Shown here piece by piece: positions 23,888 to 31,541 of a DNA stretch of 64,000 nucleotides. The stretch is from contig CAMVBK010000003.1 of NCBI GenBank assembly GCA_947165685.1, positions 62,001 to 126,000 on the forward strand, in the 5' to 3' direction. The position numbers and the translations under genes are program-made. Below the pieces are notes generated by a model that made no database searches, was not told the origin of the DNA, and was given only the letters and a program-made list of their open reading frames with translations. How positions within the stretch are numbered: position 1 is the first letter of the stretch; each line of letters starts with the position of its first letter. Source of the stretch: F23-D06 sp947165685 (GTDB lineage Bacteria > Bacteroidota > Bacteroidia > Bacteroidales > WCHB1-69).

Positions 23888-24274
23888 ATGGAAGTAATCA
23901 ATACATTAGGCAGAAGAAAAACCGCCGTCGCGCGCTTGTACATGAAACCCGGCAGCGGCCAAATCACGGTCAACAACCGCGACTATAAGGAATATTTTTG
24001 CGTTCCCACCCTGCAGTACAAGGTCGAGCAACCCCTCCAGGTGGCCAACCTGATGGGTCAGTATGACATCAAGGCTAACCTCGACGGCGGCGGCGTGACC
24101 GGCCAGGCCGAGGCCCTCCGCATGGCCATCGCCAAGGCGCTCACCCAAATCGACCCCGAACTCCGCCCCGCACTGAAAGCCCAGGGCTTCCTGCGCCGCG
24201 ACCCGCGTATGGTGGAACGTAAGAAACCCGGTCAGCCCAAGGCCCGTAAGAGATTCCAATTCTCCAAACGTTAA
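23888..24274 (+). CDS. rpsI: 30S ribosomal protein S9
   Basis: 128 residues. N-terminal NTLGRRKTAVARLYMKPG, central GGGVTGQAEALRMAIAKAL and the C-terminal tail ending RFQFSKR, which reaches the P-site tRNA in the ribosome. Complete and normal. Two bases separate it from rplM. Confidence 0.98.
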   Translation: MEVINTLGRRKTAVARLYMKPGSGQITVNNRDYKEYFCVPTLQYKVEQPLQVANLMGQYDIKANLDGGGVTGQAEALRMAIAKALTQIDPELRPALKAQGFLRRDPRMVERKKPGQPKARKRFQFSKR

Positions 24275-24307
24275 TCGGAATTTCACTTGGACAGTGTTTA
24301 GTATCGA

Positions 24308-24345
24308 AACGGTGAAGATTCCCGCTTAGAGACTACTCCACCGTT
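24308..24345 (+). promoter_or_regulatory. hairpin in the rpsI-rpsB spacer, candidate S2 leader
   Basis: AACGGTG (24308-24314) is the exact inverse of CACCGTT (24339-24345), enclosing 24 nt that can form further pairs. It lies 36 bp before rpsB in a 106-bp spacer. Could be an autoregulatory S2-binding site or a processing/attenuation stem; no family match can be claimed by eye. Confidence 0.35.
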
Positions 24346-24380
24346 GCTTTCAAGAATGTAAACAAATCAAAAAAAAGAAA

Positions 24381-25193
24381 ATGTCAAACGTACAATTTGA
24401 AGAACTTTTAGAAGCTGGTTGTCACTTCGGACACCTGAAAAGAAAATGGAACCCCGCCATGGCTCCCTACATCTTCATGGAGAAGAATGGCATCCACATC
24501 ATCGACCTCTACAAGACGATGGACAAGCTTGAGGAAGCCTGCAGCGCCGCCAAGAGCATCGCACGCTCCGGCCGCAAGATCCTCTTCGTCGCCACCAAGA
24601 AACAAGCTAAGGAAACCGTAGCCAGCATGGTCAAGGAAGTGAACATGCCCTACGTGACCGAGCGCTGGCCCGGCGGCATGCTCACCAACTTCTTCACCAT
24701 CCGCAAGGCTGTCAAGAAAATGAGCGACATCGACCGTCTGATCGAAAGCCCCCAATTCCAGAACATCTCCAAACGCGAGCGCCTGCAAATCAGCCGCGAG
24801 CGCGCTAAACTGGAAAAGAACCTCGGCTCCATCAGCGACCTGTCTCGCCTTCCTGCAGCCGTCTTCATCGTGGATATCATGAAAGAGCACATCGCCCTGG
24901 CCGAGGCCCGCAAACTCGCCATCCCCACCTTCGCCATCGTCGATACCAACTCCGACCCGCGCATGGTCGATTTCCCCATCCCGGCCAATGACGACGCATC
25001 CAAGTCAATCGCCGTGGTCCTCAAAGCCATCTGCGACAGCATCCGCGAAGGACAGGCCGAGCGCGAGATGAACAAGGACCGCATGGAAGAGGAAATCGCT
25101 GAGATGAACGCCGAGAACGACGGCGAAGAGCGCGAGAACGACGACCGCGACGGCGGCAGACGCAGAAGAGTGTCCCGCAAAAACAACGAATAA
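24381..25193 (+). CDS. rpsB: 30S ribosomal protein S2
   Basis: 270 residues. Typical motifs: ELLEAGCHFGHLKRKWNPAMAPYIF, GRKILFVATKKQAKE, VTERWPGGMLTNFFTIRKAV and IPTFAIVDTNSDP. The C-terminus carries a charged extension (NAENDGEERENDD, then RRRRVSRKNNE), as is common in Bacteroidota S2. Followed by tsf after 30 bp, the conserved rpsB-tsf pair. Confidence 0.98.
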   Translation: MSNVQFEELLEAGCHFGHLKRKWNPAMAPYIFMEKNGIHIIDLYKTMDKLEEACSAAKSIARSGRKILFVATKKQAKETVASMVKEVNMPYVTERWPGGMLTNFFTIRKAVKKMSDIDRLIESPQFQNISKRERLQISRERAKLEKNLGSISDLSRLPAAVFIVDIMKEHIALAEARKLAIPTFAIVDTNSDPRMVDFPIPANDDASKSIAVVLKAICDSIREGQAEREMNKDRMEEEIAEMNAENDGEERENDDRDGGRRRRVSRKNNE

Positions 25194-25223
25194 TTTTTAA
25201 TCACGAAAAAAACTTACAACAAT

Positions 25224-26231
25224 ATGGCTAATATTACCGCAGCTGATGTTAACAAACTCAGACAAGAGACCGGTATCGGCATGATGGACTGCAAGAAAGC
25301 CCTCGTGGAAGCCGACGGCGACTTCGAGAAAGCACGCGACATCCTCCGCAAGAAAGGACAGAAAGTGGCCGCCAAGCGCGCCGACCGCGCCTCCAACGAA
25401 GGACGCATCATCGCCAAGACCAACGCCGACAGAACTAAGGGCTACATGCTCGCCATGGCCTGCGAGACTGACTTCGTGGGCAAGGGCGAGGAATTCGTCA
25501 ACTTCACTGACAGCGTCCTCGACAAAGCTATGGCCGCTGACATCAAGACCAAGGACGAACTGCTCAACATGAACTTCGACGGACAAACCGTGGCCGAGAA
25601 ACTGATCGAGATGACCGGCAAGACCGGCGAGAAGATCGAATGCCCCGACTATGAGGTGATCGAGGCCGCCTACGTGGAGGCTTACAACCACATGGGCAAC
25701 CACAAAGCCACCCTCGTGGGCTTCAACAAGACTGGCGAAAAGGTTGCCGAAGTAGCCCACAACGTCGCTATGCATATCACTGCCATGGCTCCCGTCGCCC
25801 TCGACGAGAATGCCATCCCGCAAGATGTGAAAGACCGCGAACTCGCCATCGGCATCGAGAAGACCCGTCTCGAAATGATCCAAAGAGCCGTTGATTCCGC
25901 CCTGCACAAAGCCGGCATCAACCCCGCCCACGTCGATAGCGACGACCATATCAACTCCAATATGGCCAAGGGTTGGATCACCGAGGAACAGGCTGAACTG
26001 GCCCGCAAAATCAAGGCTGAGGAAGCCGAAAAGGCTGCCGCTAACCTTAACGAGAAACAAATCCAGCAAATCGCACAAGGCCGCTTGGTGAAGTTCTTCA
26101 AGGAAAGCACCCTCACCTATCAAGTGCTCGTGATGGGCAGCGACGGCAAAGAAAGCGTCGGTGACTACATCAAGAGAATGGAAAAAGGATTGGCCTGCAC
26201 AGGTTTTATCCGCAGACAAATTGGTGAATAA
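25224..26231 (+). CDS. tsf: elongation factor Ts
   Basis: 335 residues. N-terminal UBA-like helix bundle (DVNKLRQETGIGMMDCKKAL ... GDFEKARDILRKKG), then the EF-Tu contact motif CETDFVGKGEEF. Longer than E. coli EF-Ts (283), as is usual in Bacteroidota, with the extra length in the dimerisation region. It catalyses GDP release from EF-Tu. Followed by a strong terminator, so the ribosomal block ends here. Confidence 0.97.
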   Translation: MANITAADVNKLRQETGIGMMDCKKALVEADGDFEKARDILRKKGQKVAAKRADRASNEGRIIAKTNADRTKGYMLAMACETDFVGKGEEFVNFTDSVLDKAMAADIKTKDELLNMNFDGQTVAEKLIEMTGKTGEKIECPDYEVIEAAYVEAYNHMGNHKATLVGFNKTGEKVAEVAHNVAMHITAMAPVALDENAIPQDVKDRELAIGIEKTRLEMIQRAVDSALHKAGINPAHVDSDDHINSNMAKGWITEEQAELARKIKAEEAEKAAANLNEKQIQQIAQGRLVKFFKESTLTYQVLVMGSDGKESVGDYIKRMEKGLACTGFIRRQIGE

Positions 26232-26262
26232 TAATCGCCAATTGTTTTGGTAATATGATGGA

Positions 26263-26288
26263 AGCGCGAAGAGATTCGCGCTTTTTTT
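26263..26288 (+). terminator. intrinsic terminator after tsf
   Basis: Stem AGCGCGAA (26263-26270) / TTCGCGCT (26275-26282), GAGA tetraloop, followed by a run of seven T. Perfect 8-bp GC-rich stem. Confidence 0.92.
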
Positions 26289-26313
26289 ATGGAATACCTA
26301 ATCGAAAAAAAAG

Positions 26314-26321
26314 TATCTTTG
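26314..26321 (+). promoter_or_regulatory. -7 box TATCTTTG for fba
   Basis: Exact consensus, 64 bp upstream of the fba ATG at 26385. The leader contains acaataaacag twice. Confidence 0.7.
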
Positions 26322-26384
26322 CCACCCAATTAGCATTCATTGAACATAGAACAATAAACAGTAATTAGTAAACAATAAACAGAC

Positions 26385-27464
26385 ATGTCAGAGAAAATCT
26401 TATCCAAAGTGAAACCCGGTGTGGTTTATGGCAAGGATCTCCAGGAGATCTTCCACATTGCAAAAGCTAACAAGTTCGCTCTTCCGGCAGTGAACGTGGT
26501 CGGTACCGACTCGATCAACGCCGTCATGGAGGCCGCCAAGGCGGTGAACTCCCCGGTGATGATCCAGTTCTCGAACGGCGGCGGCGTGTTCTGCGCCGGC
26601 AAATCGTTGAGCAACGACGGCCAGGCGGCTGCCATCGCCGGTTCCATCTCCGGAGCCATGCACATCCACCGCATGGCCGAGATGTATGGCATTCCCGTGG
26701 TCGTGCACACCGACCATGCCGCCAAGAAACTCCTCCCCTGGATCGACGGGCTGCTCGACGCAGGTGAGAAATACTACGCCGAGAATGGCAAACCGCTCTT
26801 CAGCTCCCACATGCTCGACCTCTCGGAAGAGCCTCTGAAAGAGAATATTGAAATCTGCAAGAAGTATCTGGCCCGCATGGCCAAGATCGAGATGACTCTC
26901 GAAATCGAGCTCGGCATCACCGGTGGCGAGGAAGACGGTGTCGATAACACCGGCATCGACAGCGCACGTCTCTACACTCAACCTGAAGATGTGGCCTACG
27001 CCTACGAAGAACTCAGCAAGATCAGCCCCAACTTCACCATCGCCGCCTCCTTCGGCAACGTCCATGGTGTCTATAAACCCGGCAATGTGAAGCTGGAGCC
27101 CATCATCCTGCACAACTCCCAGGAATACATCCAGAAGAAGTTCAACACCGAAGCGAATCCTGTGAACTTCGTTTTCCACGGCGGCTCCGGATCCGAACCC
27201 GCCAAAATCAAGGAGGCTATCAGCTACGGTGTCATCAAGATGAATATCGACACCGACACGCAATGGGCGTTCTGGGAAGGCGTGATGAACTACTACAAGA
27301 AAAACGAAGCCTACCTGCAAAGTCAGATTGGCAACCCTGAAGGCGAAGACAAACCCAACAAGAAGTACTACGACCCGCGCATGTTCCTGCGTGAAGGCGA
27401 AAAGTCCATGGTCGAGCGCCTCAAAGTGGCGTTCAGCGATTTGAACTGCATCGACAGACTGTAG
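26385..27464 (+). CDS. fba: class II fructose-bisphosphate aldolase
   Basis: 359 residues, the same length as the long-form FbaA type of class II aldolase. Metal-site signatures are present: VVHTDHAAKKLLPWID, a Glu-rich ELGITGGEEDGVDNTG segment, FGNVHGVYKPGNVKL and FHGGSGSE. Zn-dependent cleavage of fructose 1,6-bisphosphate to DHAP and glyceraldehyde 3-phosphate in glycolysis. Monocistronic with its own promoter and leader. A heptamer array follows the stop codon. Confidence 0.96.
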   Translation: MSEKILSKVKPGVVYGKDLQEIFHIAKANKFALPAVNVVGTDSINAVMEAAKAVNSPVMIQFSNGGGVFCAGKSLSNDGQAAAIAGSISGAMHIHRMAEMYGIPVVVHTDHAAKKLLPWIDGLLDAGEKYYAENGKPLFSSHMLDLSEEPLKENIEICKKYLARMAKIEMTLEIELGITGGEEDGVDNTGIDSARLYTQPEDVAYAYEELSKISPNFTIAASFGNVHGVYKPGNVKLEPIILHNSQEYIQKKFNTEANPVNFVFHGGSGSEPAKIKEAISYGVIKMNIDTDTQWAFWEGVMNYYKKNEAYLQSQIGNPEGEDKPNKKYYDPRMFLREGEKSMVERLKVAFSDLNCIDRL

Positions 27465-27466
27465 TC

Positions 27467-27519
27467 GGCTGTTGGCTGTTGGCTGTTGGCTGTTGGCAGA
27501 TATGCCAAACGCCAACAGC
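27467..27519. repeat. 4 x 7-bp array abutting the fba stop, with inverted partner
   Basis: GGCTGTT repeated four times (27467-27494), starting 2 bp after the fba stop, then gccaacagc at 27511-27519, the inverse of gctgttggc. The two can form a stem between the convergent fba and RNase H genes and may end both transcripts. Confidence 0.8.
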
Positions 27520-27536
27520 TAATGGCTAAAAGCCCA

Positions 27537-28178
27537 TTATTTCCTTCCGAAATCCGCCGGAATTTCGCCCCATAGCGTCGTATTCCACTTGTAGATGGGG
27601 GTGTCGTAGGTGTTGCTGCGCAGCCAATTCTCGGCACGGGCCAACAGGTTGATGACTTCCGCCGTCTCAGCGGTGGGGCGAATCACGGAGTTGTGTTTCT
27701 TCTTGCGCACCCACGACAGGGCGGTCATGCTGTCGGTATAAATCGGAATGTCAAAGCCTTGCTGTTTGATTAGCGCAAGGCCATGCACGATGGCCAGGAA
27801 CTCGCCCACGTTGTTGGTGGCATGGGGGAACGGCCCCTTGTGGAACCACTCCTTGCCGGTCTCGGTATAGACTCCGCGGTACTCCATCACTTTCGTCACG
27901 GAATTCCACGCCGCGTCCACGGAGAGACTCCGCAAGATGGGTTTCTGCTGGTCCTGGAGCAGAAGCAACTGTTTCGCGGAATTGTTCGGGGATGGATTCT
28001 CCTTGTAGAACTTCTTGTAACCCTGCTTGAAAGCCGCCATCGCGTCAGCGCGGCTCTCAAACGACTTGTACTTGGCGTTCTCGAAATGATAGACCTGGTT
28101 CTTGCAGTCATTCCAGTTGTCGTAAACCCCAGGCGTCACCCCTTCCCACACCACATAGTATTTTTGTTGCTTTGCCAT
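27537..28178 (-). CDS. RNase H with N-terminal viroplasmin (dsRNA/hybrid-binding) domain
   Basis: 213 residues from the ATG at 28178; the frame extends 28 codons upstream but MAKQQKYYVVWEG is the family start. N-terminal caulimovirus-viroplasmin domain (KYYVVWEGVTPGVYDNWNDC ... AKYKSFESRADAMAAF) binds RNA/DNA hybrids. RNase HI domain: SVDAAWNS (first Asp), NNVGEFLAIVHGLAL (Glu), IYTDSMTALSWV (Asp). Removes RNA from RNA-DNA hybrids. Convergent with fba. A promoter box lies at 28227. Confidence 0.9.
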   Translation of the reverse strand: MAKQQKYYVVWEGVTPGVYDNWNDCKNQVYHFENAKYKSFESRADAMAAFKQGYKKFYKENPSPNNSAKQLLLLQDQQKPILRSLSVDAAWNSVTKVMEYRGVYTETGKEWFHKGPFPHATNNVGEFLAIVHGLALIKQQGFDIPIYTDSMTALSWVRKKKHNSVIRPTAETAEVINLLARAENWLRSNTYDTPIYKWNTTLWGEIPADFGRK

Positions 28179-28226
28179 CTTAAAAATGTTATTTTTGCCG
28201 TTGCTTTTTTTCGTTTTTTGGGGTGG

Positions 28227-28234
28227 CAAAAGTA
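28227..28234 (-). promoter_or_regulatory. -7 box TACTTTTG for the RNase H gene
   Basis: Minus-strand TACTTTTG, exact consensus form, 48 bp upstream of the ATG at 28178; supports the shorter start. Confidence 0.6.
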
Positions 28235-28335
28235 CACAAATTTCGAATACGGGAAAAAGCAACGGAAGAGAAGCGAATCAGCGTGTTATGGCTGTGTAAA
28301 TTATTGACAATAAAACAATTAAAATAGCAATTAGT

Positions 28336-28854
28336 ATGAAGAAGATAGGTTTTCAACGAGGGATTTGTGCGGCTTTCACCGCGGTCTTTCTGCTTTTTGG
28401 CATCGCTGCGTGCGACAGCTTGTCCAACCGGCGCGGCGGCAACGACATTCAGGAGGTGCGCCATGAGTTCCCGAACACCAACTGGGCTTTCGAGGAAGAG
28501 GTGCTGGACTTCAACTTTACCATCGAAGACACCGCCAAATACTATGACGTGTCCGTCGCATTGGTTTACGACACCACCGTGGCCGCTTTGCCGGACATCC
28601 CGCTCTCCCTCACCTTGAGCACCCCCGACGGCATGAAATCATTCTCCACCAGCCATTTCCTGCTCAACCGAAAAGAGAATCCGGGCATCAAGCCCACGGG
28701 AGACGGCAACAATGCGGAAATCGACGTGGTCGTTTATCCGCGGCGCAAGTTCAAAGTCCCCGGCACCTACACCCTCACCGTCTATCGCCGCGCCGACAAA
28801 GCTGACAATTTCGGATTCGTCAGTTTGAGCGCGAAAGTCCGTGCCGTTAAATAG
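28336..28854 (+). CDS. gldH: GldH-like gliding motility/T9SS-associated lipoprotein
   Basis: 172 residues. Lipoprotein signal with lipobox IAAC and acylation site Cys26. The mature part begins with DSL and contains a strand-rich domain (EEEVLDFNFTIEDTAKYYDVSVALVY ... GTYTLTVYRRADKADNFGF), close in size and pattern to GldH, an outer-membrane lipoprotein needed for gliding and chitin use in Flavobacterium. In non-gliding Bacteroidales GldH homologues accompany T9SS. Next gene is a YfcC-type carrier, with no other gld genes nearby. Assignment by pattern only. Confidence 0.65.
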   Translation: MKKIGFQRGICAAFTAVFLLFGIAACDSLSNRRGGNDIQEVRHEFPNTNWAFEEEVLDFNFTIEDTAKYYDVSVALVYDTTVAALPDIPLSLTLSTPDGMKSFSTSHFLLNRKENPGIKPTGDGNNAEIDVVVYPRRKFKVPGTYTLTVYRRADKADNFGFVSLSAKVRAVK

Positions 28855-28887
28855 CATGTCATTGAATCCTGAACCTTGAACCAGCCA

Positions 28888-30492
28888 ATGCGTACCAAAT
28901 TCAACATCCCCCATACTTTCACCATTGTCTTCGGCATCATCGCCGTGTGCGCGGTCCTGACTTGGATTGTGCCTGCCGGACAATTTGACCGTCAGACGGT
29001 TACAGTTGATGGACACGAGCGCAACGTGGTGGTGGCCGACTCCTACCATCGCGTGGATTCCGCGCCCCAGACTTGGCAGGTTTTCACCGCCTTTTTCAAA
29101 GGGTTTGAGCGCACCTCCGGCATCATCGTCTTCATTTTGATGATCGGTGGCGCATTCTGGGTGATGAACGAAACCGATGCCATCAACCGGGGCATCTGGC
29201 TTTTCTTGGACAAAACCCAGCGGATGCAGCAGCACGTCCTTTTCCGAAAGGTCGGGGTCAATAATCTGTTGATTATTGCCATAATGCTGATGTTCAGTCT
29301 GTTCGGGTCGGTGTTCGGGATGAGCGAGGAGACCATCGCCTTCATTGTAGTCTTTGTACCGCTGGCCGTCTCGATGGGCTACGATTCCATCACGGGCGTA
29401 CTGATGTGCTACGTGGCCGCGCACGTGGGCTTCGCGGGCGCCATGCTCAACCCCTTCACCATCGGCATTGCGCAGGGACTGTCCGGGCTGCCCACTTTCT
29501 CGGGCCTCGGCTATCGGCTGCTCTGTTGGATCATCCTGACGGTTATCGCCATTGTCTTCACGCTGATATATGCCAATTACATCAAGAAAAATCCCGAAAA
29601 GTCGCTGACATACAGCATCGACAGCTATTGGCGCGAGAAAACGGCCGTGACGGATTCGCAACGCGAGATGGTGAAATCCGGCATTCCCGCCTGGATCGTC
29701 TATGGCTGCATTTCCGCAGTCTTGATATACTGCGCCGTCGCGATGCCCTACACCGACATCACCGTCGGCATGGGCAGCCGTCGCGTGATGCTTTTCCCGA
29801 TTTGGGCGGCTTTGTTCGTCGTTATCGGCTTCTTCGCAACCCGGAAATCCGTCCACCATCTGATACTTACGCTGTTGCTGTTCACGATTCTGATTCTCGT
29901 GACGGGCGTGTTGGGTTATGGCTGGTATGTGATGGAGATTGCGGGCCTCTTCTTCGCGATGGGCGTCTCCGCTGGCATCGCCTTCGGGATGAAATTCGAC
30001 AAGGTGGTCCGCAGCTTCCTGGAAGGTTGCAAAGACATTCTCGTGGCCGCGCTCGTGGTCGGTTTGGCCGGCGGCATCATCATCATTCTGGAAGACGGTC
30101 ACATCATCGACACCATCCTTTACGCCGTGGCGCAGGGGATGCAAGGGGCCGGCCGCGTCGGCAGCACGGCCACCATGTACGTGATGCAGAACCTGTTGAA
30201 CCTGATTATCCCGTCAGGCTCCGCCAAGGCCGCGCTCACCATCCCGATGATGGCCGAATGGTCGGATCTGATGGAGATTCCGCGGCAGCTGACGGTCCTG
30301 GCCTTCCAGTTCGGCGATGGTTTCACCAACATGATTACCCCCACGTCCGGTGTGCTTATCGGCGTGCTCGGCGTGGCGCGGATTCCCTATGCCACTTGGT
30401 TCAAGTTCATCTGGAAGTTCCTTTTGGTGCTTATCGTGTTGGGCTTCCTCTTGTTGCTCCCGCCGCTGTTCATGCCGTTCGCAGGTTTCTGA
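28888..30492 (+). CDS. YfcC family (DcuC-like) membrane carrier
   Basis: 534 residues from the ATG at 28888 (MRTKFNIPHTFTIVFG); a TTG 12 bp upstream is possible but less likely. Around 12 hydrophobic segments. N-terminal IPHTFTIVFGIIAVCAVLTW ... IVPAGQFDR is the hallmark of the C4-dicarboxylate carrier-like YfcC family, and the conserved late motif NLIIPSGSAKAALTIP and FGDGFTNMITPTSGV are also typical. Substrate unknown (basic amino acids or peptides have been suggested for relatives). Inner membrane. 33 bp after gldH. Confidence 0.88.
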   Translation: MRTKFNIPHTFTIVFGIIAVCAVLTWIVPAGQFDRQTVTVDGHERNVVVADSYHRVDSAPQTWQVFTAFFKGFERTSGIIVFILMIGGAFWVMNETDAINRGIWLFLDKTQRMQQHVLFRKVGVNNLLIIAIMLMFSLFGSVFGMSEETIAFIVVFVPLAVSMGYDSITGVLMCYVAAHVGFAGAMLNPFTIGIAQGLSGLPTFSGLGYRLLCWIILTVIAIVFTLIYANYIKKNPEKSLTYSIDSYWREKTAVTDSQREMVKSGIPAWIVYGCISAVLIYCAVAMPYTDITVGMGSRRVMLFPIWAALFVVIGFFATRKSVHHLILTLLLFTILILVTGVLGYGWYVMEIAGLFFAMGVSAGIAFGMKFDKVVRSFLEGCKDILVAALVVGLAGGIIIILEDGHIIDTILYAVAQGMQGAGRVGSTATMYVMQNLLNLIIPSGSAKAALTIPMMAEWSDLMEIPRQLTVLAFQFGDGFTNMITPTSGVLIGVLGVARIPYATWFKFIWKFLLVLIVLGFLLLLPPLFMPFAGF

Positions 30493-30588
30493 GGCAGCGT
30501 GAACAATAAATTGGAAAGCGTCACCGACTGGATATTTCCCCAAAAAACTACCAAAACAAACGCAACCTGAAAAATCTTCCAACTGATT

Positions 30589-31518
30589 ATGAAGAAGAAA
30601 CTGAAACTTAAAGAGAAAATCCAGAAGTTCCGGGCATGGCGCGAGCGGCCCTGCAAGGTCGCGCCGATGTCAACCGAAGAGCACGAGTGCCTGAACTGTC
30701 ATGACCATTATATCGGAAAGTACTGTCCCCGTTGTGGGCAGGCCGCAACCACACAGCGCTTTTCCATGAAGGTGGCGGCAGAGAATTTTGTCAATGAATA
30801 CGGCATGGGCGAGCGCGGAATGTTCCGTACCATCCGGGACATTATCCTGCGCCCCGGCTTTTTGATTCTCGATTACCTCCGCGGCATGAGAATGTCCTAT
30901 TTTGCCCCCTTCAAGATGTATTTTCTGCTCGCCGCCATCTCCCTCCTCGTAACCCACGGGCTGAACATCACGGGCCAGCCTCTCCAAGACGATTCCGAAG
31001 CCGACAAAGTGGAGGTGTCTGCGGGAAAGGATGCGGAAGGAACTGACAAAACGGAAACAGATGCCGCTAAAAGCTTCAAAGAAGAATATCCAAGACAAGC
31101 GAAAATACATTCCATTGTGTATGGAGTGGTAAACAAAATGGAACGTTTCGCGCAAAAATACCCCAGCATAAACATCTTGCTGATACTGATGCTCATTTCG
31201 GGAAACCTATATTTCTTTTTCCGCCACAGCCCGAACATCCCCGACCTGCGCTATCCCGAGTTGTTCATCTCGTTGGTTTATATCGCCAACATGTACACCA
31301 TCTATTCTATCGTGTTTAGTTTCTTCGGCCTGACAAAGCTGACCTCGTACGCCATTTTTCTCACGATAATCCCTCTCAAACAGATGAGCGGCTACAGCTG
31401 GTGGCGCACTATCCTGAAGACCGTGACCGCCTTCACCATCATGTTTGTACTTTTTGTCCTGTTCGTCGTAATAGCGGTGTTCTGCATCTCTATGCTCGTG
31501 AGAGCATTCGGAAGTTGA
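30589..31518 (+). CDS. DUF3667 membrane protein with N-terminal zinc ribbon
   Basis: 309 residues. A basic N-terminus (KLKLKEKIQKFRAWRER), then a zinc-ribbon ECLNCHDHYIGKYCPRCGQ with two CxxC pairs, then the DUF3667 signature (FRTIRDIILRPGFLILDYL ... MSYFAPFKMYFLLAAISLL). Several C-terminal membrane helices. Widespread in Bacteroidota, function unknown. A variable hydrophilic segment rich in D, E and K separates the first membrane helix from the others. Confidence 0.88.
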   Translation: MKKKLKLKEKIQKFRAWRERPCKVAPMSTEEHECLNCHDHYIGKYCPRCGQAATTQRFSMKVAAENFVNEYGMGERGMFRTIRDIILRPGFLILDYLRGMRMSYFAPFKMYFLLAAISLLVTHGLNITGQPLQDDSEADKVEVSAGKDAEGTDKTETDAAKSFKEEYPRQAKIHSIVYGVVNKMERFAQKYPSINILLILMLISGNLYFFFRHSPNIPDLRYPELFISLVYIANMYTIYSIVFSFFGLTKLTSYAIFLTIIPLKQMSGYSWWRTILKTVTAFTIMFVLFVLFVVIAVFCISMLVRAFGS

Positions 31519-31541
31519 GGCCTGTGCCTCCTCCATATCCC

